This document shows positions 23,331 through 36,033 of a DNA stretch of 64,000 nucleotides, piece by piece. Made by a program: the position numbers and the translations under genes. Where the stretch lies: assembly GCA_033239525.1 (NCBI GenBank), contig BSYO01000016.1, positions 3,191,333 through 3,255,332 of the forward strand. The letters are read 5' to 3'. The DNA is from Nepenthes gracilis (taxonomy: Eukaryota > Streptophyta > Magnoliopsida > Caryophyllales > Nepenthaceae). Under the pieces are notes generated by a model. The model was not told the origin of the DNA and made no database searches. It worked only from the letters and a program-made list of their open reading frames with translations. Position 1 is the first letter of the stretch. Each line of letters opens with the position of its first letter.

Positions 23331-24803
23331 GGGACGAAAGTTCGGGCTGAGCCCATAACAGATCCATTGATCATCAGACCTTAAGGTCTTAAATGGGCCG
23401 AGCTCTCCCCGTCAACACCTGACTTTTATGGGGTTCTTTGGATATAAACACCTCATTTTGAAGAAATAAAAAATGAAATTTTAATTTTAATATTAAAAAT
23501 TATATTATATAAAAAAATTATCTAATTTATTATATTTTGATATCATCAGATAATTATAAGGTCTCACAAAAATTTAAAATATATACTTATTTTTTTTAAT
23601 TTTTTGACATTATATGCATGTAATCTTAATACCCATATGGTCAAATTTGATTTTAATTTTTAAAATATAAAGTTAAAACGAAAGTGAGAGTTTGAGAATA
23701 AAATTATCTAAAAAATTTAAAATATTTTGAATAATATTTATCTATTTAATTTTCGTCCTTGGGATAATTATGACAAAAATATTATTATGGGGTATTTTTT
23801 AATTAATTTTTAAGATATTTTTAATTATATAATATCGTATTTATCTATTTATATAGATAGAGTCACACAAAAAATAAATTATTATGTAAATATTACGTAT
23901 TCACACACGTCTCAAGATGGCCAAAATTTGTCTTTTAAATATCAAATATTCTCTTACTTTAATTATTCAAAATTTTTATTTTTATTTTTTGAGATTTATG
24001 TTCTTATCTACTTTTAGTAGGATTATAATTTATGTAAATAATATTTTACTAAATCTATTATTTTTTGACATTACATGTTATGTGAATGATGTAGAAAAAT
24101 CAAACTATGTAGTTATTTTAATTTTTGCACTTCTATTTTTATAATTACAAGCATGATACTATGTGATATGATCAATTTATCAATAAAATTTATCCTACTA
24201 TGAATCTTGATGAGCATATTAATTTAGGATGAAACTAGAAAAATTAAATTTAGAATAAAGTTTAGAAACATAAAAAATTTATTATGCTTGTATATAGCAT
24301 AGTAAAGCCTATAATAGGTGAAAAGTTGAACCCAATTTAGACCTTATTATTAAATAAAATAGTCTAAGTAGAGTAATTATAACTATAATAAGATAATTTA
24401 AATCTTATGAAAATTTAAATAGCACATAATCTCAGTAATAAAAAAAATTTAAAAATCAATTGATTTAAAAACAAAAATCCTCTAAATTCTCATGTCAATC
24501 AAGAAATTTAATAGAAACTTATAATCAAGGTAGGAAAAATATATTAGACACCTATTTGACTCTCTTAACAAGTCACTTGTACCGAAAAACTGACTTTTTG
24601 GATGAGTAATTCAAGCTGCAGATCCAAACTTTTTTTAAACTTCTTGGATCTTTACCTACTCGAGAATTTCTCAATTGATACTTTTAGTTGAAATGTTTTA
24701 ATTCAAAATATAGGCCACATATTGAAATCTCGTAGTATTATAAGCCAATGAATGTGTTTAAAGACTATGGGTGAGACATTTTGTTACGAGTATCATATCA
24801 AGA

Positions 24804-24905
24804 AGGTAACTTCACAATGATTGTCTCATAAATTAGGAAATTTTTTTTTCATCAGGATGTACCTTTTAGAGGAGGTTCGGGTCTCAACAACTTGTGCTCG
24901 TAACA
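24804..24905 (+). repeat. Direct repeat copy 1 (partner at 25123-25226)
   Basis: Shares CACAATGATTxTCTxATA at its start and a GGTCTCAACAACTTGTGCTC-type end (GAGTCTCAGTGATTTGTGCTC in the partner), about 320 bp apart. Possibly fragments of one LTR-like repeat. Confidence 0.4.
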
Positions 24906-25122
24906 GTTGTGCTTTTATTGAGACCAACCACAATCCGAAGAAGGTTACCTACGGAGGATTCTGATCAGAAAGGGTTGCCTGCGGAGGGGCTAACCTGTTA
25001 CCAATACACCAAGGTAGAGTGAAGCGTTGTAGAATGAAAACCATCGAGTGAAGTGCCGCAAAATGTAGCCATCGAGATCTATAATTATCGAAGATGGGAG
25101 GATTATTGCGAATCTCATATCG

Positions 25123-25226
25123 GGGGCAGCTCCACAATGATTATCTTATATGTTGGGGGGATTCTCTTCCCTCATGGTGTATTTTTTGAAAGAGATTTGA
25201 GTCTCAGTGATTTGTGCTCACAACAC
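25123..25226 (+). repeat. Direct repeat copy 2 (partner at 24804-24905)
   Basis: See the partner copy; substitutions and small indels separate the two, so the duplication is old. Confidence 0.4.
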
Positions 25227-27066
25227 ACTTTCATAAGTTTGAATCACATGCTATTAATAAAATATGAAAATTTATCAAATGATTGTTGACTAGCCAAAAT
25301 TAATGCTCTCAACTAGCATTAAAATTTGAGCCAAATATGAAAGAAGTTAAGTGGTGATTAATACATAAAAGACTCTATCAAAGTATATTAGATGGATAGT
25401 GGACCGTGGTTAGCCATTGGTCAATCAAAATAGTTATAAAAGATATGTATCAAGAGAGGGGTGAGGACGGTGATATAACAATGATACCTGAGTAGATTAA
25501 AACTTATCACAAAGAGTTATAAAAAAATTGTGTTAAACAAAGGTCATTATAATACCCAATAAACTCTTTAAGTTCAGTTGGATATTTTCAGTAAAATTTC
25601 ATTAGTGCCAACAAATCTCATAGATAAATCATCTGAGAATAAAAGTTACTAATTAATTAATCCGATTCTTACCTTTTATTATAAAGATCCTATATAATTT
25701 GGTACTGGTAGGCAAAATCCACTGAGGAATAATAGTGTCATAAGAAGTCCTAGACATCTTTAACGAAATCAAAGCATCCAAATGACAAGGAATATAAGCA
25801 TTAGGAAACCAAGTTATAAATCGATAATTTATATTGTCTTTAATCTTTAAGTCAATTGACAAATTTTGAACCAATTTCATTTTCATCCTTTGTTGGGGGT
25901 CGGTGTTCATCAGTAACATAACATTACAATTTTCACTCTTTAAGAAAGGTACACATAGTGGAGGCTTAGTGATTGTAATTAGTATCATTCAAAAAAATTT
26001 AAACCTGCTAAGATATATATCATTTTGTAGTAAAATTATTAGTAGTATTCGGGGCCAAAAAAAAAAAAGAAGTCTAAATAGTAAAATATAGAGTTTAAGT
26101 CTAAATATATATAGAGTCCCCACATAGAATAAAAGAAAATATTATAAGAATATTCTAAGCCAAAGTAGGAAATTAATCCGATAAAATATTTACAATAATA
26201 TCATAATAATCTAAAGAATATTACATTATTAAACCATAGAAATCTTATATATAAATGTAACATTAAATTATTGAAATAAGTTTATTTTTTAGTTATATGA
26301 CTAATAAACAATAAATAGAGAAGATTGAGATCCAAATCCATGTTAAGCACAACTCCATAGGGATCAAATATTAATTGTATTATTCTAATATTTTGATAAT
26401 TTATTTTTTGTGCTTTCAAGGCTAACAGTTAAAAAAATAAAAGGTGATAAAATTTAAATCCATACGAATTTATAAAGATTAATAAACTATAGGTTTTATT
26501 TATTTATTTTTTTTTTTACATTCTAAGAATTTCTCTTTTCATAAAAATAATACTTCATTGCATGAACATTAGCGCATTATTGTTAAACCACAATAGAAGC
26601 CCCAATAGTATCCGTACGAATTTATCGGTCAAATCGGATTTGGGTTGCAATACAAAATATAAGTCCAATTTTTAATATTGGTAATTTTAATTCAATTATA
26701 CTATTTGGTATTTCAATTTTCAAAATTAAAATTTGGATATTTAAATGTACCAAATTCAGTTGCAAAACGAAAGTGTTGAGATCAATATTTTATGAATCTT
26801 ATATCTAATGGACGAATTATTTGAATGTTCACTCGATTTTGGTATAAAATTTTAGTAAAAAAAAACATTAAAGTGACTCATGAGATTGATATCTGATGGA
26901 CATATGATAAAGTCCTCATACGTGGATTGTTGTAGCTGAAATATCTGATAAACGTCTGAAAGACACTTATCTGTAATTTTTTGTGTAAAAAGAATTTTGT
27001 CTATAGTATTCAAATGCCAACTTTTTACATTGAAATGCCATTTTTTAGTACTCCTTTCAATTATAA

Positions 27067-27510
27067 CCATCATTCGAAGATCAAATTCTAAGAGAAGTTT
27101 GATCCACTTTTGAGGGGAAAGATTGAGGAGATTGTTTGTGAAGAGTGTGAATCTTCCGTGAGAGCTATTTGATAGAGTTGAAGGTTGAGAGCGCGAGTTT
27201 ATTCAAAATACTATGAGTATTGAATTGGGAGAGAAAAAAAAAAGAGTAAGATGATATTTTTGCCAATCTTTGAACTTTTTATCACATTTCTTTCTTCATT
27301 ATTTTTTGTTCTCTCACTATTCACAACTTAATTTTTCTAAATATGTGGTAAATCTGAATGTGGTTTTAATATTGCTAATTATAATCAAATTTATAATTTT
27401 ATAGTAAATATTGTTTTTTGATAGTTTTTTTAGTTGAGAAAGATTTTTTATGTAAAATTGTGTTTCTTTTGTTGCATTATATATTTCTTATAAAAGCGTT
27501 ATCATTTAAC
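27067..27510 (+). repeat. Possible copia-type LTR end (U5-like) fragment
   Basis: A GAGTGTGAATCTTCCGTGAG-type leader is followed by T-rich sequence and TTTTGTTGCATTATATATTT, reminiscent of copia LTR U5 regions. No paired LTR or primer site was found. Weak. Confidence 0.2.
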
Positions 27511-28002
27511 ATCCTCAAAGAATTCAAACCAAAGGGTTCAATAATCAATCTTATTATGAAACCTAAACCAACCAGATCAAATTTATAAATATTTAAATCT
27601 GAAACAATAGATAATTAAATTCCAAATCAAGTTTAACAAAATCAGATAAATCATAAAATTTTGGCATAAATTAATCATCAACAGATAGACCCAAAAATTT
27701 ATTATAAGATCTTATCGAATAACTATTCAGACAGTACAATTATGACTTGCTTTGAATAGTTACAAGAAAAATATTTAAATAATAAAATAATTCATTTATA
27801 TATACAATATGTCCAATAATTCTTAATATATTGTCCGAAGGCCTTTGCTCAACAAATTTTTAATAACCAAAATATATCTTGATACAAATCCAATCCAAGA
27901 GAATCAAAATAGAGCCAACATCATCTATCTAAATAGATACGATACTCATCAGAAAATACGATATTGCATCAGATCTCAATTAGTTCCTATAATATATGCA
28001 AT

Positions 28003-28007
28003 CATTC
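28003..28007. repeat. Target site duplication CATTC (left) of the Tat element
   Basis: Abuts TGTTGCGTCC at 28008; the identical five bases follow CCCAACA at 37180-37184. Confidence 0.9.
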
Positions 28008-28971
28008 TGTTGCGTCCCGGGCCCATGGTTATCGTACGGATTAGAGAACCATCGGATTCCTCGGCGTGCGGCGGCTTCGGAAGAAGGGTCCGGTCTCCGT
28101 CTCTATGAACTGGACCTGCACAATACAAACAACAAACAAGGGAGATCAAAGATTTCTCCCACCGGGCCGCCCGGTTCAGTGACAAATTATGATAAGCGGA
28201 AATGGCGCACGCTAAGGGTGCGCGGAGGATCTTTGAAAGCGTGAGAGATGCTTGCGTGGTGATGGAGAATGCGGTGGCTTGATTAGGGAAGGCTGGCTTC
28301 CTTAGTGCACCGTGACGGGTGGCTAACTTTCCCGTGATCTGAGAAGATGTGGGGAAGGAGAGCGAATTGGCTATGGCAGACGGAAGTGAGGTGGTCCCCA
28401 GTTCCGTCTCGTTGCTCTCTTTTGATCGATTAGAGAATAGGGGAGCAGTAGAATCTGACTCGTTGTTTGAATTCTAGATTCAAATGGAAGCAGCAGATGA
28501 AGATGCTCCAGGAAAAGGATCCCTTTCTCTGCGGGGTGTGAGGGCTCTTATACGCCTCTTCCCGTTGGACTCTTGGGCGCCAAAACGCCCGTTGCTTGGG
28601 CCATTGTATCGCTGGTCACCGTCGTGGACCGATTCTACGCCGATTGTCCTTGCCGTCATTTGGCATGCTTGAGCGTTATTGACCACGCCGATTTTCCCGA
28701 AGGGGGGATTGGTTGGCAGACTGGCACTGGTGTCATTTGCACCGCGCCGACCACTCCTCTGATGGCTAGCCTTTTCCGCCTTTTCCACTTCCATTCCCGG
28801 CGACGCATTTAATGCGCTGCAGGTTTCCGTTGTCTTCCGCCAGTATGGGTTCGCGCCTTTCGACCCTTGGGCCGGTGTTGTCTCGCGTGGGCCTTTGGAT
28901 TTTCTTCTTCGGGCCGCAGCTTGCTTCGTGGGTTTGGACACGCTTCATGGGCCTGGACATGGGACCCAACA
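28008..28971 (-). repeat. Tat element 3' LTR (964 bp)
   Basis: Shares long words with 36366-37179: GCGTGAGAGATGCTTGCGT, GAGAAGATGTGGGGAAGGAG, TGCTCTCTTTTGATCGATTA and CATGGGACCCAACA. In element orientation it is preceded by a purine-rich GGGCATGGGGGCTG (complement of 28972-28985), a plausible polypurine tract. ORFs drawn through it are not genes. Confidence 0.88.
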
Positions 28972-30059
28972 CAGCCCCCATGCCCGGGCGGCCCGGTGGT
29001 CGGGCTTTGGTAGTTTTCGCTGACCTCACAAGCTGCGTCATTTTTGTCGTTTTACGAGTTCGCGCCTTTCCGAGAGCGGGCTTTTTTATTTTCTCCAGGC
29101 AAGATTCGCGTGCCTTGGGTTGCGTCTGACCAGCGGTCTTCCCTATTGCCCGAAAGACATTTGCTAGATGCCGTGTTGCGCTGGATGAGTGGATGGCTTG
29201 CGCCTTGCCCATAAATAGGAGGGTCACTCAAGCAAGTTGAGTTCACCCCTTAGTTGCTAACCGAGAGTCGATGAGAAGAGATTGGGAACCCGAGAAGGAG
29301 TTGGATGGACCATTCGAATGTGGAAAGTTCTCGATGAAGACCGTCGTAGCCCGCATCCTGCAACTTGCCTTCTTTTCTAACAAGGGTGGCTCGGCCATTC
29401 CGCTGTCGCCGTGCGCTCCCTTCCGTGTTGTGGCTCGGGTGGCTTGAGCAGATCTTGGAGGAGTCGAAGATTCAGGGGATCACCCGCGGGTTACGCGGGC
29501 GCTAGCCACGGAAGGATCGCGAGGTGGTAGCCCTCCGTGGAGACGGGGTTTTCTCTTTCCCGGAGTGCCTTTTGACCTCGGTGCTTCCCGGACCTTGGTG
29601 GATTGGACTCTTTAAGCCTCCACCAGGGGATGCTCGCGCCTCCAAACCAATGCGCTCGGTGAAATACCGACCGTTACATCGTTGGGATCTCGATGCAGAA
29701 GGGGAGCATACGGGGAAAACCGTAGTCTTCTTCGTTTTTCGTAGCCTTATTGTTGTAGATCTTGTACTTTGTAAGAAAGTATTGATTAAAAGAAGTAGCA
29801 TCTTTTCCGCCTTCAATTTTCATATTGTCTTTGTGTGTATTGTTCATTGTTTTGCCGAGGATCCACGTGTCACTTTGTGAGAGCTTGAGGGGTTTCCGAT
29901 TGATCGCGTCTCTTGGGGTGCAGTCAGCATTGTCATTCTTCACCAAACCGTTTTGAAACGTGCGAGATCCCCGGAGCTTCCACGTGTAAACGCCCATTGG
30001 ACACGCCTTAAATGCTTTCCGTCTTTTGGAGTTGCCGCCCTTTCAGGAGAAAACTCGCC

Positions 30060-30067
30060 TATTTAAA
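30060..30067 (+). promoter_or_regulatory. TATA-like box for antisense ORF A of the Tat element
   Basis: TATTTAAA lies in CGCCTATTTAAACACGCCGC, about 95 bases before the ATG at 30162, with a CT-rich leader between. Confidence 0.4.
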
Positions 30068-30161
30068 CACGCCGCTTTCTCTCGAAATCTGGTGCCTCCT
30101 TGTACTTGCACATTTATCGGCGGTTTGATCTCCCAGTGCGTATTTTCTTGCCGCGAAATAA

Positions 30162-30620
30162 ATGGAGGATACATCCAGCGACTCGGAGCGCTCCTCCGGT
30201 GTAGTTTGGCTCTCACGCCCGGGTCTTTAGGAGAGGCAGCCTTACAAGCCACGGTCGCTGGCCCTTCACGGAGTCGGGGTCGCCCCCCGAGGTTCGAGAG
30301 AGTCCAGCCACGTCGAGGGGCTGCTGCGGTCCAGGTAGAGTGGTTGAGGGCCCGCGTCACGCATTTAGAGAGCGCTTGGGTCGAGTCGGAGGCCAGGGCC
30401 ATGCGCCTTATTGGTGCCAACGTAAATTGGCACTTGAAGGAGAAGCTGAGCAACTCAAGCAACAACACTAGGTTGAAGTCGCCACGCTGCAGGCGGAGGC
30501 CAGGATTAATGCAACGTGAGGTTATTTGGAAGAAGAATATGACTCAAGCCGATCCAGGTCACAAGGCTTCGGAGGGTGGATCCCGTCTTGGAGCAGACTT
30601 ATGATGCCTTTAGGCTTTGA
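30162..30620 (+). pseudogene. Antisense accessory ORF A of the Tat element (coiled-coil type), degenerate
   Basis: Starts MEDTSSDSERSSGVVWLSRP and soon stops. Shifted frames continue with VEWLRARVTHLESAWVESEA (a heptad-like coiled coil) and a GFGGWIPSW tail. The architecture (TATA, CT-rich leader, acidic Ser-rich start, coiled coil) parallels ORF B. I do not recognise a function. Confidence 0.4.
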
Positions 30621-31045
30621 GGTCCTTATTGGAGGATCCAGGTTTCCTCGTGGGGGTTCTAGAAAAACTTCGTGATCGGTTGGTAAATAATAAACCGGGA
30701 TCATTAGTCGTTTTTGTCCTTGTCGTGCTTTTCTCTTTTATTTGTAACTATTGTAACGGAATTTTGTTGATGTAATAAGAGTCGTCTGTTTTTCGTCCCG
30801 CTTTGTCCACCGAATTTTTATTTCTCAGTTGCGTTTTTTGCTTTGTGCTATCGTGCGCGTCTTCAGGGGCTCTGCTATCATGAGCCCTCATTTTTGACAT
30901 GGACCCTTGCAAAGTAGCTGAAGGGACGCGCATGTTAGCCTCGGGAGCCTAGCCATCATTGTGGGATCGTGGTGCGCCTTGATGCCTCACGTGTCCCGAT
31001 CACCGGTGGCGGTGCCGTTTGGGTTTCCCGCCTTTTGGCGTAAAT

Positions 31046-31055
31046 TTAAATATAG
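31046..31055 (+). promoter_or_regulatory. TATA-like box for antisense ORF B of the Tat element
   Basis: TTAAATATAG is followed by a CT-rich leader and an ATG 62 bases downstream at 31117. Plus strand, opposite to gag-pol. Confidence 0.45.
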
Positions 31056-31116
31056 CCTTCCTCCCGTCTGCTGATTTCTCCTCTGTTTGTATTTGTGATT
31101 TTTTTTTGAGAGATAA

Positions 31117-32789
31117 ATGGCGATAAAGAGGGAAAGCTCTTCTTCTTCTCGTGCTCCCAGAGCCGTGCGTCATGGTGTTCACAACAGTCAATCTGGCCCC
31201 GATCAGGAACGTTGCTGCTCTCATAGTTGATTATGGTCTTCCCCGCGATTGGAACTGCCGTGCTCCCGATGCACTGGATAGAGCCGCCGCCCGAGTGGGC
31301 TTAAACGAGCACCACCGAGGGGAGGGCTTCGCCATCCGTCAAATTACGCGATGGTTGGTGCTACTGGGTGTTCCAATAAGTGGCCGCATCCCAACACCTT
31401 GCGTTATTTGGTATCCTTGTGTGTTTTTGCCCTCCTTCAACTTCGATGCAAAGGCAACAGGATAATCTTTTCACGGAGTCGGAGGATTGGGTGTCGATGT
31501 GTAACAGTGGTTCCACCTTCGCGGCACCAATCCCGACTCGGTGAAGGGCTGGAAGGAGCGCTTCTTCTTCTTGCAGGAGCCCCCGACTCCGAGTTTAGGG
31601 CGTGGGGCCCAATAAGTACTTCGGGGAGAAGCCAACCCCGAGGACGTCCCGGAACCGAAGGCTGTTGCTATCAAGTCCGAAGAGGAGAAACTTCTCGATC
31701 GGGGCTACTACCTCACCTCCGGGTCACGTTCGAGGCAGGTGGGGATACGGCAAGAAGGTATCACAGGGATACGGCCGCTCCTCCACCACCCCGGGCGACC
31801 GAGGAGGGAAGGCTGGCGGGTTCCGGAGTCATCGTCGAGCGACGATGAGGACGTGGCCGCCCTAAGAGGCTAAGAGGCTAGAAGTCGGGACCTCTTTGAG
31901 AAGGTCCGGATGAATCACCGGCCCTTCCATGGGGGAAGCCCTAGCTCAGGAGACCATGGTCAATGGGAAATCGCCGAACCTGTCGACTTGATCGCGGGAC
32001 AAAGGTCTGCGAGGTGGAGTCTCTACCCTAAATCCACCCCGCACTCTTCGTGCAGAGGCGACGGATGACGTCGTCGTTCTTGAGGGCCGGAGGGGCCATT
32101 TGCTCTGCGGCCGAGCCGCACCGGAGGCTAGGGACTGTGGAATGGCGATTCTTGTGGAGCCCATTTGATACGGGCCTCTCGAAGACCCGGCCGCACCTCA
32201 GAAACGGCGCCGCTCCCGCTGCGGGTCCGAGTCTAGGGTCCCGTGGCAAGAGCCTCCGGCGTTCCTGGAAGCTTGACCTTTCAATCAGCCCTCCTCGGCC
32301 GGGGCGAAGGAGCCGAGTCCTAGGGGAGGCCCTTTTAGGCGATCTTGCGCGTTCTCGAGCGGCTCGCCTTCGTGTAAATATCTCGCCTTTCTTTTTGGTG
32401 ACATGCTTTGGGAGTGCTTTTGACATTGCTTCTTATGCAAAGGCTCAGGATGAGGTCGACCCTTTTAACTCGTTGTCCGCTCTCTTCCGGCCGGTGGGTG
32501 CGTCAACAGGAGGGTCGGGTTCGCGTCTTAGAGAGGAGAATGAGAGAGTAATGGAAGCTTTATTCGCCTGGAGGCCCGCGTCACCAGCCTGGTCGGGGAC
32601 AACACTCTCCGTAGAAGTGCGGTGGTGATGGATGCTCGTTTTGGGACGGCATCCGCTTGTATCTTGAGGATTGTCTCCCCAGCGGCTCCTCACATTCTGT
32701 GGGCGTCCTTCATCCAGGAATTAGGAATAAGAGGCGTCCCTTTGAAGACTTTCCCTGATGAAGCGGGTCCATCGAGTCTTCCTGATTAG
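31117..32789 (+). pseudogene. Antisense accessory ORF B (gypsy-type 'Transposase_28/PF04195-like'), degenerate
   Basis: Starts MAIKRESSSSSRAPRAVRHG. Frames then read IVDYGLPRDWNCRAPDALD, VGLNEHHRGEGFAI and PNTLRYLVSLCVFALLQL, the helical pattern of the accessory domain often annotated as 'putative gypsy type transposon' in Tat-like elements. Farther on are a KGWKERFFFLQEPP-like block and a FDIASYAKAQDEVD C-terminal segment ending LPD and TAG. At least four frame changes. Its function in intact relatives is not established; the name rests on motif recall. Confidence 0.55.
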
Positions 32790-34089
32790 TCTACGCTAGT
32801 GTTGGTTTTTGAGATTGGCATTTGTCTTTGTATCATGTTTGTTCTTTCCGTATGAATGAGAAGCGTCTTTTTATACTTAATCCGTGTTTCTTCTATCATA
32901 GAGCGTTGCTTGCTATCCTTTTTGCTTTCGCCATTTGGATCATGCTTTATGCTTGAGCGTTGGGCTCTTTGGCTTTGTTGCTAAGGCCCTATCCGGGCGC
33001 CTTCTTCGCGTGGTGCTCGTCCGCCGTAAGAGGATGTCCTCACAGCTCACGCGTTTGGGGGCTCGATCCGGTGAAGCGGATGTCGCCGCCAAGCCCCAGA
33101 GTCGCTAACGAGGGTCGTATCGTCAGGCCCGCGGTAACTGGACTCGGGTCTAGGACTCGATCGCGTATGATTGCGGGAGGTGTGTCGCCCTGCTCAAAGC
33201 GTTATAATCAATAAGTTGAGGTCCTAGCCCACGACCATTGATCGAGGGGGCTCTCTTGTTGAAGAAGGTCGCCGCACGCCTGATTCTTTCCCCCTAAGGT
33301 TTTGTTGCCGTAGAGCGGGGACTCGGGGAGCCCCCAGGCCTGATGCTTATCGTCGGCCGAAGCTTGATTGGATGGACCGAAGGTCCAATTGACCTCCGGG
33401 CTATCTAGCACGGGGCTTGGTATCTGGGTGGCCACTTGGGCCTTTTGGCACGGAGCCATAATGCGTAAGGCCGTCCTCAGGCCATCGGCGTGAGGACGGG
33501 GTTCTGGGACGGTCGACTTCGGACCGCCTGGCGCTGGGCCAAAGACCGATTTTACGGACGGATGCTTGTCCTCCCAACTTAGGGGCAGTCTAGGTCGTTT
33601 GATTTGAGAATGCAATGCATGTCATCAACTCACACAAATGAATATGCAGGATGGTAGAAAGAGTGATTATGCTAATTAAAGATAAAGCTCATGTCCAAGC
33701 ACTCATTATGATGCATGCGGGTGCGACTTACAGTCGGGCGTTGCAACCGATAGTATTTCCTTAAGTTGGCGGCGTTCAGTCCAGCAGGACGGTTGCCGTT
33801 ACAGGCGTTTGTACGCTCCACTCCGGAGCGGAGACGAGGAAGCCCCTCCCTGCAGGGAGATGCGATCTTTCCCGCCGCCTCTACACTCGGAGGACCGGAT
33901 CTCCAACTTCCAATGGGCGGGCCTTTACCGCTTGTTGTATTTAAAATCGCGAGTTTGAAGTCGTGCGGCGTCTCGAACTTCGAGAGCGGAGTCCGGACTT
34001 TCAGAAGCCTTTGTTCGTTGGTGGCAGTCGAAAAATGGCATATTTCTGGGCACCCCGGCCTCGCCCCCCAAAGCAAAGGTTGAAGGGTG
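32790..34089. other. Tat element, non-coding part between ORF B and integrase
   Basis: GC-rich sequence with only broken short frames. It probably corresponds to the post-integrase spacer of Tat elements. No motif I can name. Confidence 0.4.
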
Positions 34090-34740
34090 TCTCCTTGTTA
34101 GCTCTCTCTAAATCCGTCGACCCATGATGCGCGGTAGCTCCTCAAGGGAGCCCCTGCGTTTCCAACCTAGTTTTTAGTCCATAAGTGTGCGGTTGGTGAC
34201 CTCGACCTGTCCCGTTTGCACGAGGGTGCGCCAACCGGCTTGATACGAAGGTTGCGGCGGTATAGCGTTTGCCGGTGAATTGGAGTTCCGTTATCGGTCA
34301 CTACGACCTCGGGGATCCCAAGTTTTAATTATTTAGAAACTCCGTCGCATTTTGCTCGTGAAAAACGGCTTCCACCCACTCCATTATACGATATTTTCTT
34401 TTTAAGCCATGGGGTAGGGGTCCCAGTATCGAGATGACGGCCATGGGGGTTGGAGATATAAATGTTGCCATGGACCTACAACTTTCACATCCGGAATTCC
34501 ATAGCGTCTCGTTTCATGGTGAGCCGGTAGAACCCTTGCCGCATGGCGTTGAAGGTTCTTTCCGTCGATGTGTGAGCCGCCGGATGCATACGCGGCGCCG
34601 TGTCCCGACTTCCTCGGGGTGAGGCACTTCGGAGAGGAGTGGAGTATCCTCGCTGTATAGCCTCTCATTTAGGACCGTGTACCATCCTGCCGTCTTTTTG
34701 ATTCGCTTGACTTCGTTTTAGTCCAAGTTTAAGGAACGCA
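34090..34740 (-). pseudogene. Tat integrase remnant
   Basis: The minus frames read AGWYTVLNERLY, then LSEVPHPEEV and FYRLTMKRDAMEF (N-terminal domain of Tat integrases), then GIPEVVVTDNGTP, carrying the second catalytic Asp. The region is heavily deleted; the core and C-terminus are not continuous. It immediately follows the truncated protease. Confidence 0.65.
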
Positions 34741-34850
34741 AGTGAGATCTGACAAATTTTGTGAGCTTCCATTATCAATGAAGAAAAGCTTGGTAGTCAT
34801 CACCACCATGATACAACAAGGGGGTCAGTGTGGGGAGAGATTACATGAGC
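34740..34850 (-). pseudogene. Tat protease start, truncated
   Basis: After HTDPLVVS a one-base shift leads to TTKLFFIDNGSS, the Tat retropepsin active-site context. Within about ten codons the sequence jumps to the pre-integrase linker, so most of the protease and everything through RNase H is missing. Confidence 0.65.
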
Positions 34851-36033
34851 TATGTCGTCGCTACTAAAGCTAATGACATTATTTCTAGCCCCTATCTTTG
34901 CCCGCTTGTTCTTTGGAAGTTGCCTCATTTTGCCCACGCATGGCGTTTGCGGCGTCGATGGAGGAGACCATGTGGACCCACGCCGGTTACCAGGCGGGCT
35001 CTTGAGGTTCGAGGCTTCACCGTCGGAGGTAGCGAGTTCTTGCCCCGAACTTTTCAACACCGCTTCAATGATCGGATCTTCAATTTCACGATGCGGGGAG
35101 TTCAGGTTCTCGAGTGCCCGAGTGCCCAGGTGGGTGGAAGAAAAGGTCACCGGGACCCTTGGCCTCTTCGGCCACAGATGAAGAACTTTCATCCGGAATC
35201 GGGATGTTGCTATCATTCGGAGAGGGTCGAGAGGTCTGCTATAATCTTTTTTTGGTCACGCTTTTTGCTTCCGAGAAGCGCTGCATTGTCCCTCTTTCTC
35301 CCACTAGATGCTCTAGGGGTTTCTGGGGGCCGGTCCACTCGCTCGGGGCGCTTTGCCTCGTTGGCCTCTTCGGCCGTGATGTACGCCCGGGCAATGGTCT
35401 TAGCCTCTCGGAAGGTCAGAGGCCAGTGCAGTGTTTGAAGAAGTCCCCCGCAGTCGAAGGTGTTGAGTTTGATTCCGGAGAGATGAGGATCGCTGCGCCT
35501 CGGTGATGAAACGGTCCGAAACGTTGGACTTTCATCCGGCCTTTGGCGGAGGCAAACCAGGTGCCAGGGTTGTCTTTCCTCCCTTCTCGGGAGGGCGGGC
35601 GGCTCATGAAGCTATCGGCAAGCTCCAAACGAGCATATGGAGTTCGGGGAGGCCGTGGAACCCAGCAACTCGTCACCCCTAAGGGTGACGGGGAAGCACT
35701 GGCATCATCAAGGCCTCGCTTGCCCCTTTGTAGAGAGAGGTGAGTCGATTGAGGTGATCCATTGGGTCCTTGCTCCCGTCGTATCCCTCCCGGGACCGCA
35801 ACAGTTGCGTCCAAGTCCATGGCGAAGGGCGATCCGAAGGTCGGCGGAGGAGGGCGTGGGTTTCTCCTTATCGGGTGTCCATAACACCTTGACTTTCTCC
35901 TCCATCGAGGGGTCCGTAGAGCCTCTCTCCACATTGATGACGTCACGAGCTCCGTGTTGCCACGAGGTGTGTCCGAGCTCTCGGGGATGGCGCTCTGCTG
36001 GGTGGCGCGTTCGCCTCCCGGGTGGCCTCCCAT
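34850..36033 (-). pseudogene. Tat gag remnant
   Basis: The minus frames include MDLDATVAVPGGIRREQGPN (the Tat gag entry motif, usually followed by a KDP-type block), a CLRQRPDESPTFRTVSS block and IARAYITAEEANEAKRPE. Further on is a gag-protease linker with ISFSSDDIAHVISPHTDP. The motif series is in the expected order but spread over three frames, with several stops. Confidence 0.7.

Larger units (their letters stand above)
23331..27066. other. AT-rich intergenic DNA without recognised gene
   Basis: Only short chance ORFs. A less AT-rich island is at 23330-23450. A roughly 100-bp direct repeat lies at 24804-24905 and 25123-25226. I see no protein motif on either strand. Confidence 0.5.

Noticed and set aside
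23331..23450. Possible coding island (less AT-rich patch)
   Set aside because: Only 120 bp, no open frame with a recognisable motif on either strand.
24804..25226. CRISPR-like direct repeats
   Set aside because: Only two long diverged copies in a plant genome; no regular short repeats and spacers.
28480..29246. Several GC-rich 60-150-codon ORFs on both strands
   Set aside because: They are inside the Tat LTR and its edge; GC-rich sequence gives long chance frames on both strands.
29247..30020. Possible gene left of antisense ORF A (104-118-codon ORFs)
   Set aside because: Frames on both strands overlap with no motif; treated as Tat spacer sequence.
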